Below are positions 7,842 through 14,325 of a stretch of DNA of 63,186 nt, piece by piece. Made by a program: the position numbers and the translations under genes. The notes beneath the pieces were generated by a model. It was not told the origin of the DNA. It ran no database searches and worked only from the letters and a program-made list of their open reading frames with translations. The DNA lies in IMG/VR virus record IMGVR_UViG_3300032157_000008, positions 1 to 63,186 of that record; one strand, 5' to 3'. The first letter of the stretch is position 1. Each line of letters starts with the position of its first letter. This stretch comes from a virus.

Positions 7842-8022
7842 CGACCTCGCGCGCGAACTCAAGGAAGCGCAGCGGCTGCTCCAGCGGGCGAACCTGCTGT
7901 GGGCGGCGGGTTTGTTGCGCGGGCCGATCCGTGACCCGGACGATGCCAACGAGTGGATCGAGAACGTGCGCAAGTACGTCAAACGAACCGTGCGGACGAA
8001 GCGTACCGCAGAGGGAGAGTGA
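7831..8022 (+). CDS. Small helical protein whose 3' end forms the start of the repeat array, 63 aa
   Basis: ATG 7831, 11-base overlap. A helical protein (LARELKEAQRLLQRANLLWAAG) with a basic C-terminus, KRTVRTKRTAEGE. The last codons coincide with the first repeats of the array downstream (7981 and 7999), so the six-residue periodicity KRT-VRT-KRT is imposed by the DNA repeats. The array may have started here by duplication from coding sequence, or have grown into the gene. Function unknown. Confidence 0.65.
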   Translation: MSHDDLARELKEAQRLLQRANLLWAAGLLRGPIRDPDDANEWIENVRKYVKRTVRTKRTAEGE

Positions 8023-8527
8023 GCCCAAGTTCAGAGTGAACCAATGCGTGGAGCGAGTCATTCAAGACGACAGTACCAGATGTAGCGAACGAGCCAGTGG
8101 TGACGATAGCGCCTAATGAGGAAAGCGAGTCTGTACAGGTGGAGTGAACCATGGACCTCGAACGAGCCACTAGGTCATAGCGGACCGGACAACAGGAGCG
8201 AGCCCATCAACCTGTGAGTACCAAGAACTGTAAGCGAGCCATTCAAGAGAAGCGCACCGTTGAGGATGAGCGAGACAACTTTTGGAGCGAGCCTTATAGG
8301 TGATCGAGTCAACCCCTTAGAGGGCACCATATAGAGTGAACGAGCCCTTTTTCGTGGAGAGTACCAATCGACGAGAGCGAGTCGTGTTAAGGAAGCGCAC
8401 CGTGGGTGCTGAACGAGTCTGGAGCGACGAGCGGACCACCTTATGCGAACGAGTCAACATCCATGAGAGAACCCCGTTTCACGAACGAGCCATTGTCCCA
8501 ATGAGAACCACCCAACCGGAGCGACCT
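7981..8527 (+). repeat. TIGR-like tandem interspaced guide RNA array (31 repeats, 36-bp period)
   Basis: Nine-base repeats begin at 7981, 7999, 8017, 8034, 8051, 8069, 8087, 8105, 8123, 8142, 8160, 8178, 8196, 8214, 8232, 8250, 8268, 8285, 8302, 8320, 8338, 8357, 8375, 8393, 8411, 8429, 8447, 8465, 8483, 8501 and 8519. Spacing is 17-19, mostly 18. Repeats alternate between type A (GARCGAGYC) and type B (GAGNGNACC, less conserved); only 8285 breaks the order by looking like A. Between them lie 8-10 (mostly 9) unrelated bases, such as AGTGGTGAC, CATCAACCT, AAGAACTGT, GTGTTAAGG. End repeats are degenerate. A 36-nt unit with two 9-nt spacers and two different repeats is the layout known for TIGR arrays, processed into 36-nt tigRNAs. 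No promoter is visible; transcription probably comes from the operon upstream. The transcribed strand is inferred from the gene direction. Confidence 0.85.
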
Positions 8528-8530
8528 GCA

Positions 8531-9352
8531 ATGAACGAAGACCTGCAACCTGTCATTCGTCTGAGCCGCGACATCGCGGAAGCGGCGAAGACGCTGTCCG
8601 ATCAAGAAGCGCGTTATCTCGTGGACGCGTATTACATGATGCAAGAGGATCGCAAGCGCGCGCACAACCAAGTGCGTGCTATGACCACCCCGAATCCCGA
8701 AAGCGAGCAGCAGCCGGAGCCGCACACCGTCATCCACTGGCTGGCGGAGCAGTCGTCCACGCTGGAGAAGCAGATTCAGCGCGCGCTCGACAAGTACACC
8801 GACGGCCACCCGATGGGATCGTGGATGCGCAGCGTGAAAGGCATCGGTCCCGTACTGAGCGCGGGTTTGCTGGCGCACATCGACATCAGCAAGGCACCCA
8901 CCGTGGGCCACATCTGGCGCTTCGCCGGGCTCGACCCCACCACGAAGTGGAACAAGGGCCAGAAACGGCCGTGGAACGCCACGCTGAAGACGCTGTGCTG
9001 GAAGATCGGCCAGTCGTTCATGAAGCTCTCCAATGACCCGGAGTGCTACTACGGGCGCATCTACCGTGAGCGGAAAGCCTACGAGCAGGCCCGTAATGGG
9101 ACAGCAGCGGTAGCCGAAGCTGTCGCCGCCGGGCTCGCGAAAGTCGGCAAGGACACGGAGGCGTACAAGCACCTGTCCGCTGGCAACTTGCCGCCGGGCC
9201 AGATCGACGCCCGCGCGCGCCGCTACGCGGTGAAGCTGTTCCTGTCGCACATGCACGACCAGTGGTATCGCCAGCACTTCGGCACCGCGCCGCCGCTGCC
9301 GTATCCCATCGCGCACCTTGGTCATGTCCACTTCATCGAGCCGCCGAAGTAA
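8531..9352 (+). CDS. tasA: Tas-like protein: Nop/IS110-C-terminal-like domain, no nuclease (TasA type)
   Basis: 273 residues. ATG 8531 is chosen although the frame is open back to 8336, because the upstream part is only the translated array (six-residue ER repeats); the last repeat supplies GGAG as ribosome site. Residues 1-95 are mostly helical. From about 100 to 165 comes a helix-hairpin-helix and a block like the C-terminal domain of IS110/IS116/IS902 transposases: SVKGIGPVLSAGLLAHI, then HIWRFAGLDP and a Lys/Trp-rich stretch ending GQSFMK. Helix plus this domain is also the plan of Nop5/Nop56 proteins of box C/D RNPs. No RuvC-like DEDD domain and no HNH is present, so it should bind guide RNA and DNA but not cut. 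It sits three bases after the array. An orphan transposase fragment is the alternative; the adjacent array argues against it. Confidence 0.8.
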   Translation: MNEDLQPVIRLSRDIAEAAKTLSDQEARYLVDAYYMMQEDRKRAHNQVRAMTTPNPESEQQPEPHTVIHWLAEQSSTLEKQIQRALDKYTDGHPMGSWMRSVKGIGPVLSAGLLAHIDISKAPTVGHIWRFAGLDPTTKWNKGQKRPWNATLKTLCWKIGQSFMKLSNDPECYYGRIYRERKAYEQARNGTAAVAEAVAAGLAKVGKDTEAYKHLSAGNLPPGQIDARARRYAVKLFLSHMHDQWYRQHFGTAPPLPYPIAHLGHVHFIEPPK

Positions 9353-9384
9353 AACCACTACCTCCCCTGCATGGAGTAACGAAC

Positions 9385-10173
9385 ATGTCTGTCACTGCTT
9401 TCGTAGTAGATATAACCCCTGCTCTTGCTGAGCAGTGGTTGAAGATGAACACCAACAACCGCCTCGTGCGTGAAGCGCACGTCGTTGCTTTGTCGAAGGC
9501 CATGCTGGCTGGAGAGTGGAAGCTGAACGGCGACACCATACGCATGAACAGCAGCTTGCTGTTGGACGGCCAGCATCGGTTGATGGCTGTGGTGCGCTCC
9601 GGCGTAACAATCCAGTCCCTCGTGGTTACAGGCGTCAGCAGCGACGTTTTCGACACCATCGACAAGGGGCGCAAGCGCACCACCGGGGACACTCTGCACT
9701 TGCGCGGAGAGAAGCACGCGTCGCTTCTTGCCGGGACGGCTCGCGCGCTGATCGAACTGGAATCGTGTTCCATGGTGATTCTGGCACGCAGCGACAAGGA
9801 GATCGTTGACTGCATCAATCGGCATCCGAGCGCGCGCGACGTCATATCACACAACTGCGGCACACGCGCGTTGCGCAAGTTGAAGATATACCCGCCGTCG
9901 CTGTACATGGCGATCAGGGTATTGGCTTCTGAGAAGGACAAGACGTTGGCGGACCTGTTCTTCGCGCACATCGACGACGGCGACGTGTTCCAGCCCGACG
10001 AACCGGTAAGTATCCTGCGCGAGCGCCTGATCGAAACGCGCTCTACCTCTCGTGCACACACGCGGGAAGCAGTAGCTATCCTTACCATCAAGGCGTGGAA
10101 CGCCACGCGAGCGGGCAAGAAAGTTGGCGTTCTTCGCGCCCTTCGCGACGAATCCATTCCTGTTATCGCGTAA
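9385..10173 (+). CDS. ParB-like nuclease-fold protein, 262 aa
   Basis: ATG 9385 with GGAG eight bases upstream. Residues about 1-95 match the ParB/Sulfiredoxin-like fold: an N-terminal strand-helix, then GDTIRMNSSLLLDGQHRLMAVVRSG, where DGQHRL is the characteristic nucleotide-binding motif. The C-terminal two thirds are helical. Phages carry many such proteins, with roles in DNA binding, nicking or host shut-off that differ by case. It follows the Tas-like gene by 32 bases and may share its transcript. The precise function is not clear. Confidence 0.8.
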   Translation: MSVTAFVVDITPALAEQWLKMNTNNRLVREAHVVALSKAMLAGEWKLNGDTIRMNSSLLLDGQHRLMAVVRSGVTIQSLVVTGVSSDVFDTIDKGRKRTTGDTLHLRGEKHASLLAGTARALIELESCSMVILARSDKEIVDCINRHPSARDVISHNCGTRALRKLKIYPPSLYMAIRVLASEKDKTLADLFFAHIDDGDVFQPDEPVSILRERLIETRSTSRAHTREAVAILTIKAWNATRAGKKVGVLRALRDESIPVIA

Positions 10174-10191
10174 CTACCGGAGTAAAAAGCA

Positions 10192-10428
10192 ATGGAAGGT
10201 TGGCAGGAACGGTTGGTCCAAGAGGGCATCGAACTGAGCGCACGGCTGGAGAAGCTGTGCCTGTTCATCGGCTCCAAAGAGTGGTTCAACATCAGCGACG
10301 AGGAACAGAAGCTGCTGTGGGCGCAACACGACGCCATGCAGAAGTATCGCACTGTCCTCTTGGCCCGCACGCGGAGGCTTCCCAATGGGCGCGCACATGA
10401 AGCTGAAGCACCCGGAGTACGCCGATGA
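10192..10428 (+). CDS. Small helical phage protein, crAss001_48-like, 78 aa
   Basis: ATG 10192 after a good ribosome site (CCGGAG, spacing 8). The central pattern FIGSKEWFNISDEEQKLLWAQ followed by MQKYRTVLLARTRRL fits a widespread family of small phage proteins (L-x-x-FI-x-S-x-x-F-x-x-L-x-x-x-EQ-x-LL-x-x-Q-x-x-M-x-x-Y-x-x-VL-x-x-R), which I recall as crAss001_48-related. Function is unknown in the family. Confidence 0.7.
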   Translation: MEGWQERLVQEGIELSARLEKLCLFIGSKEWFNISDEEQKLLWAQHDAMQKYRTVLLARTRRLPNGRAHEAEAPGVRR

Positions 10429-10655
10429 CAAAGCGTGAACGGGAGCTACGCAAGAAACTACTGGACAACGGACTGGTCATCGACCGATTCAGCAGGACCG
10501 GTAACGTGCACTACCAAGCGCGTGTCACGGCTCCTGACGGTACCAAGTCCGTGATCCACTTCGGCTGCACGCCAAGCGACGTGCGCGCGGCCAAGAACGA
10601 ACTGGCGACGATACGACAGCACGCGGAGGGACGACCCCATGGGCGACGTCGTTGA
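10425..10655 (+). CDS. Hypothetical basic protein, 76 aa
   Basis: ATG 10425 in an ATGA overlap. Basic N-terminal helix (MTKRERELRKKLL), then a short beta region (NVHYQARVTAPDGTKSVIHFG) and a C-terminal helix. The architecture resembles small nucleic-acid-binding proteins but no family is recognised. Confidence 0.65.
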   Translation: MTKRERELRKKLLDNGLVIDRFSRTGNVHYQARVTAPDGTKSVIHFGCTPSDVRAAKNELATIRQHAEGRPHGRRR

Positions 10656-10923
10656 CCTCGACTCGCAGCGCCCACACCTGCAAGGTCAGGCGCGCTGCGG
10701 CGGCTGCCAGCACAAATGGCAGGCAGTGGTTCCAGTCGGCACGGTGACGCACCTTGAGTGCCCCGCATGTCACCGGACGCTGGGCGTTATGACGCAGCAC
10801 GTCCTGCGTGGCGACGACGACAGCTGGCATTGGGTCTGCAAGTGCGGCTGCGACATGTTCCACATCCACGAGCAAGGCACCTACTGCGCCTCGTGCGGCA
10901 GCTACAAATGGGAGAAGACATGA
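10639..10923 (+). CDS. Zinc-ribbon protein, 94 aa
   Basis: ATG 10639, preceded by GGAGGGA; overlaps the previous gene by 17 bases. Four metal-ligand pairs are visible: CGGC (about residue 19), CPAC (about 42), CKCGC (about 70) and CASC (about 85), enough for two zinc ribbons. Such proteins in replication clusters usually contact nucleic acid or a polymerase. Target unknown. Confidence 0.75.
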   Translation: MGDVVDLDSQRPHLQGQARCGGCQHKWQAVVPVGTVTHLECPACHRTLGVMTQHVLRGDDDSWHWVCKCGCDMFHIHEQGTYCASCGSYKWEKT

Positions 10924-11174
10924 CTCAGGTTCTCGACATCGACGACGGCGAACTGCCGCCGGAAGACCTCACGCCGGTAGACCCGCGCGTGCTGAAGCAA
11001 CGCGAACGCGAGGAGATCGAAGCGCAGACCAAGGCGTTCCTCGAACGCGGCGGGCAGGTCAAGAACCTCGACCCCGGCATGCAGGGGTACGAGTTCATCA
11101 CCAAGTACGCGCAGCCAAAGAAGGGCTCGCCGCGCAAATTCAACGCATCCGTGGTGCCTGCATGCACACCCTGA
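10920..11174 (+). CDS. Hypothetical acidic protein, 84 aa
   Basis: ATG 10920, ATGA overlap. Acidic, Pro-containing N-terminus (VLDIDDGELPPEDLTPVDPR), a charged helix, and a polar basic end. Not recognised. It overlaps the next gene by 13 bases. Confidence 0.65.
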   Translation: MTQVLDIDDGELPPEDLTPVDPRVLKQREREEIEAQTKAFLERGGQVKNLDPGMQGYEFITKYAQPKKGSPRKFNASVVPACTP

Positions 11175-11410
11175 CGATCTTCTACTGCACAGTGCAGATC
11201 ACGGTGTACCACACGCGCTCGCCGGCCAATGCCGGAAGCAGTCTCGTTGACACGGCGAAGATGCCCGGCAGCGAAGCCGCGACGATCACGGAGCAGCACG
11301 GCTACTTCATCACCGCCTACGACGAGCAGTTGGCGCGCAACGCTATGTACGAGATGTTCGGCAACGGTGCACGAGTCAACGTCACGCCATGCGGGAGCGC
11401 GTTGCTATGA
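11162..11410 (+). CDS. Hypothetical protein, 82 aa
   Basis: ATG 11162 within the end of the previous gene. Begins with a hydrophobic beta strand (LTIFYCTVQITVYHT), then polar sequence and a helix near residues 57-70. Not recognised; ends in an ATGA overlap with the VRR-NUC gene. Confidence 0.6.
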   Translation: MHTLTIFYCTVQITVYHTRSPANAGSSLVDTAKMPGSEAATITEQHGYFITAYDEQLARNAMYEMFGNGARVNVTPCGSALL

Positions 11411-11703
11411 CTCAGACACCCGAAGGCAAAGTCAAAGACGCAGTGAAAGCCGTGCTGGGAAAATACGGCGTTTTCTACTCGATGCCCGTGCAAACCGGCT
11501 ATGGCAGCTGTATGCTGGATTTCCATCCGTGCTTCCTGCGCGGCGTTGGATTCTGCATCGAAACCAAGGCTCCCGGCGGCCGGCTGACGCCCCGGCAAGC
11601 GAACGTGATCGAGTTGCTCCACGCGCAGCAGATTCGCACGTTCGTCATCCGGGACGCGGTGACGCTGAACGACCTTCGGTTGTTCTTGGAGGCTATTCCG
11701 TGA
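11407..11703 (+). CDS. VRR-NUC domain nuclease, 98 aa
   Basis: ATG 11407 in an ATGA overlap; ATG 11389 is an in-frame alternative. A stand-alone VRR-NUC module of the PD-(D/E)XK superfamily: helix KVKDAVKAVLGKYG, then the Gly-rich turn and catalytic Asp in CMLDF (about residue 37), then the paired acidic/Lys in IETKAPGG (about 55-60), and a C-terminal helix. Phage versions are predicted structure-specific or Holliday-junction endonucleases. Placement between DNA-processing genes fits a role in resolving replication intermediates. Confidence 0.85.
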   Translation: MTQTPEGKVKDAVKAVLGKYGVFYSMPVQTGYGSCMLDFHPCFLRGVGFCIETKAPGGRLTPRQANVIELLHAQQIRTFVIRDAVTLNDLRLFLEAIP

Positions 11704-12353
11704 CGGCATGGGCGATCTCCGGGCTCAAAGACTACGAACTCTGCCCGCGCAAGTATCATGAGGAACGTGTCCTCAAGAGAGTAGAGCGGGTCTACAACGC
11801 CAAGGGCGACGACGGCAAGGACAAGCACAAGGCCATCGAGAACTACTTCGTCGAGGAGCGGCCGCTGCCGCCGACGCTGAACGCTCACGCGCGCGTGCTG
11901 TCGCTGATCCGCGACAAGCTGGAAGGCATGGAGTTGTTCCCCGAAGTAAAGCTCGGCGTGACGCAGCTACTCACGCCCTGCGACTTCTGGGACGACCTGT
12001 GCTGGGCGCGCGGGGTCGCAGACCTCGTCGCCGTGGCGAAGAACGCGCTCATCGTGCTGGACTGGAAGACCGGTCGGCCGAACGACGACTTCGACCAGCT
12101 GGCGCTCATGGCGCTGATGCTGTTCGCCAAGTACCCGCACATCAACGAAGTACGCGCTGGGTACTACTGGATGAAGGAAATGCGCCTTGCCCCGCGTATC
12201 TTCTACCGCCGCGAGTGGACTGGCCTGTGGGGCGACTTCGTGCAGCGCGCCGAGCGCATGCTGTCGGATACGCGCTTCCACCCGCGCACGAACTTCCTGT
12301 GCAAGAAGTGGTGTCCTGTGAAAACCTGCCCCTACAACGGAGCCAACGCATGA
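11700..12353 (+). CDS. Cas4/RecB-like PD-(D/E)XK exonuclease with Fe-S cluster cysteines, 217 aa
   Basis: GTG 11700, GTGA overlap. N-terminal motif SGLKDYELCPRKYHEE is the Cas4/AddB-type entry with the first cluster Cys at about residue 15. The nuclease core has an acidic residue in ARGVADLVAV and the catalytic LDWKTGR (about 118-124). Three closing cysteines follow at the C-terminus in CKKWCPVKTC, completing a likely 4Fe-4S site. Expected activity is DNA end resection, in support of recombination with the helicase encoded next. Confidence 0.85.
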   Translation: MTAWAISGLKDYELCPRKYHEERVLKRVERVYNAKGDDGKDKHKAIENYFVEERPLPPTLNAHARVLSLIRDKLEGMELFPEVKLGVTQLLTPCDFWDDLCWARGVADLVAVAKNALIVLDWKTGRPNDDFDQLALMALMLFAKYPHINEVRAGYYWMKEMRLAPRIFYRREWTGLWGDFVQRAERMLSDTRFHPRTNFLCKKWCPVKTCPYNGANA

Positions 12354-13912
12354 CGCTGTCGTTCAAGCTGTTCCCCGAACACCGGAAGGTCGTCCTTCCG
12401 TACCACGCGAAACTCGCGGCGGTCGTTGGAGGCGAACGCCGCACGCTAGCTGGCATCGACTGCATCGTTGCCGATCACACGGCCGACTTGGTGCGGTTTA
12501 TGGAGAACCTCGGCACGCAGATTCCGCCGCCGATCATGCACCACTACAACTGGCCGGGCGCGCGCGTGCCGTTCGAGTCGCAGACCGTCACGGCCGCGAT
12601 GATGACGATGAACAAGCGCGCCTACGTGCTGAACGAACTCGGCACTGGCAAGACGTTCGCCGCGCTGGGCGCGATGGACTACCTCATGGACGAGTTGGAG
12701 ATTCACAAGGCGCTGATCGTGGCCCCTGTATCCACGCTGACGTGCGTGTGGGAGCGCGAAATCTTCGCGACGATGCCGCACCGCACCTGTGCCTTGCTGT
12801 ACGGGGACGCGCAGCAGCGCCTGAAAGCTCTCTCGCAGGACGTGGACTTCTACATCGTCAACCACGACGGCCTGCGCGTGAAGTCGCTCTACGCAGCGCT
12901 GCTGAAGCGCAGGGACATCGACTGCATCCTGATCGACGAATTGGCGGCATATCGCAACGGCCAGTCCACGCGCTGGAAGCTGATGAGCGCGCTCACCAGC
13001 ACGCGCAAGTACGTGTGGGGCATGACCGGCGCGCCCACGCCCAACGATCCGACGGATGCGTTCGCGCAGGCGAAGCTCATCAATCCGAAGCGGCTGCCGG
13101 TGGCGTTCTTCAAGGCGTTCCGCGACATGACGATGCGCCAGATCAGCCAGTTCAAGTGGGTGCCGAAGACCGACGCCAACCAGATCGTGCACGACGCGAT
13201 GCAACCAGCGGTGCGCTTCACGCGCGCCGAGTGCGTGGACTTGCCGCCGCTGCTCATCACCGAGCGTGACCCGCCGCTCTCGAAGGAGCAGGAAGCCGCG
13301 TACCGCGACATGCACTCGAACATGCGCGTGAAGTTCCAGAAGGACCCCCGCGCGATCTACGCGCCCAACGCCGGAGTGCAGCTGGGCAAGCTGCTCCAGA
13401 TCGGCGCGGGTTTCGTCTATGGCCCGGACGGGTCCGCCATACTCATAGATTACTCAGAGCGCTTCGACGCGCTGGAGGAGATCATCTACGAGGCCGAGAA
13501 GAAGGTCATCGTCTTCTTGCCTTTCACTCGTGGGGTTGATAGGCTTTACTCAGATTTGATGCAGGCCGGGCATTCGGTTGCCAAGGTCTACGGGGACACG
13601 CCGAAAGCTGAGCGGGATCGCATCTTCAATGCGTTCCAGTCGCAGGCCGATCCACATGTCCTCGTGGCGCACCCGAAGTGCATGAGCCACGGACTCACGC
13701 TCACGGCCGCGAACACCATCGTGTGGTTCTCGCCGTCGTTGTCGCGCGAGACCTACGAGCAGGCCAACGGCCGCGTGTCGCGGCCGGGGCAGGACACCCA
13801 CCAGCTGGTCGTTCGGTTGGTGTCCACGATGGCTGAGCGCAAGGCGTACCGGGTCCTCGACCGGCGCGGCGCTGTGCAGGACGTGTTACTGGAGTTGTTT
13901 GCTGCCGATTAA
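12350..13912 (+). CDS. SNF2-type superfamily 2 DNA helicase, 520 aa
   Basis: ATG 12350, ATGA overlap. ATP-dependent DNA translocase. Motif I (Walker A) ELGTGKT at about residues 96-102; motif II IDELAA, about 193-198 (DELA instead of DEAH); motif III GMTGAPTPN near 224; and the C-terminal RecA-like domain with motif VI QANGRVSRPGQ near 470, whose Arg fingers and Gln mark the SWI2/SNF2 group. Phage members work in replication restart or recombination, here next to a Cas4-like nuclease and before the SSB-like protein. Confidence 0.92.
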   Translation: MTLSFKLFPEHRKVVLPYHAKLAAVVGGERRTLAGIDCIVADHTADLVRFMENLGTQIPPPIMHHYNWPGARVPFESQTVTAAMMTMNKRAYVLNELGTGKTFAALGAMDYLMDELEIHKALIVAPVSTLTCVWEREIFATMPHRTCALLYGDAQQRLKALSQDVDFYIVNHDGLRVKSLYAALLKRRDIDCILIDELAAYRNGQSTRWKLMSALTSTRKYVWGMTGAPTPNDPTDAFAQAKLINPKRLPVAFFKAFRDMTMRQISQFKWVPKTDANQIVHDAMQPAVRFTRAECVDLPPLLITERDPPLSKEQEAAYRDMHSNMRVKFQKDPRAIYAPNAGVQLGKLLQIGAGFVYGPDGSAILIDYSERFDALEEIIYEAEKKVIVFLPFTRGVDRLYSDLMQAGHSVAKVYGDTPKAERDRIFNAFQSQADPHVLVAHPKCMSHGLTLTAANTIVWFSPSLSRETYEQANGRVSRPGQDTHQLVVRLVSTMAERKAYRVLDRRGAVQDVLLELFAAD

Positions 13913-13936
13913 TTGCACGTATCTTTGGAGGTACGA

Positions 13937-14317
13937 ATGGACGTAGCCCGCGCCGTTGGCGCATACATCAAGTTGCGGGACTTGAAGACCGAAGTGAAGG
14001 CGAGGCACACTGCCGAACTCGCTCCGATCAACGAGAAGATGACCAAGCTGGAAGCCATGCTGTTGAACCATCTCACCACCCAGAACACCGAGAGCGTTCG
14101 CACCAGCGCCGGCACCGCTTACAAGTCCACCCGTACCTCCGCAAAGGTCATCGACTGGGACGCTTGCCTCGCGTTCATTCGCGAACACAACTTCTGGCAC
14201 CTGCTGGAACGTCGTGTCGCGAAGACGGCCATCGAGGAGATCGTCGCAGGTAGCGGTGAGTTGCCACCCGGCGTGGACCTGTCGTCTGAAGTCACCATCA
14301 ACATCCGCATTTCGTGA
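13937..14317 (+). CDS. Helical-N-terminal hypothetical protein, 126 aa
   Basis: ATG 13937, six bases after GGAGGT, an excellent site; the longer GTG-frame start at 13913 has none. The first half is a coiled-coil helix (ELAPINEKMTKLEAMLLNHL), the second half a compact domain (VIDWDACLAFIREHNFWHLLERR) ending in a strand. The shape resembles the Gp157/recombination-associated small proteins next to phage SSB genes, but I cannot assign it firmly. Confidence 0.7.
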   Translation: MDVARAVGAYIKLRDLKTEVKARHTAELAPINEKMTKLEAMLLNHLTTQNTESVRTSAGTAYKSTRTSAKVIDWDACLAFIREHNFWHLLERRVAKTAIEEIVAGSGELPPGVDLSSEVTINIRIS

Positions 14318-14325
14318 GGTAGAAC

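Noticed and set aside
7981-8527. CRISPR array
   Set aside because: Repeats are only about 9 bases, degenerate and of two alternating types; spacers are about 9 bases, and no cas effector genes are near (a stand-alone Cas4-like nuclease is not enough).
8531-9352. IS110-family insertion sequence or its bridge RNA
   Set aside because: The N-terminal RuvC-like DEDD domain and the C-terminal catalytic serine context of IS110 transposases are absent, no element ends are visible, and the upstream non-coding DNA is a periodic array, not a folded bridge RNA.
12350-13912. Restriction or DISARM-type defence helicase
   Set aside because: Motifs fit the SNF2 group, but neighbours are replication and recombination genes with no methylase or phospholipase partner.
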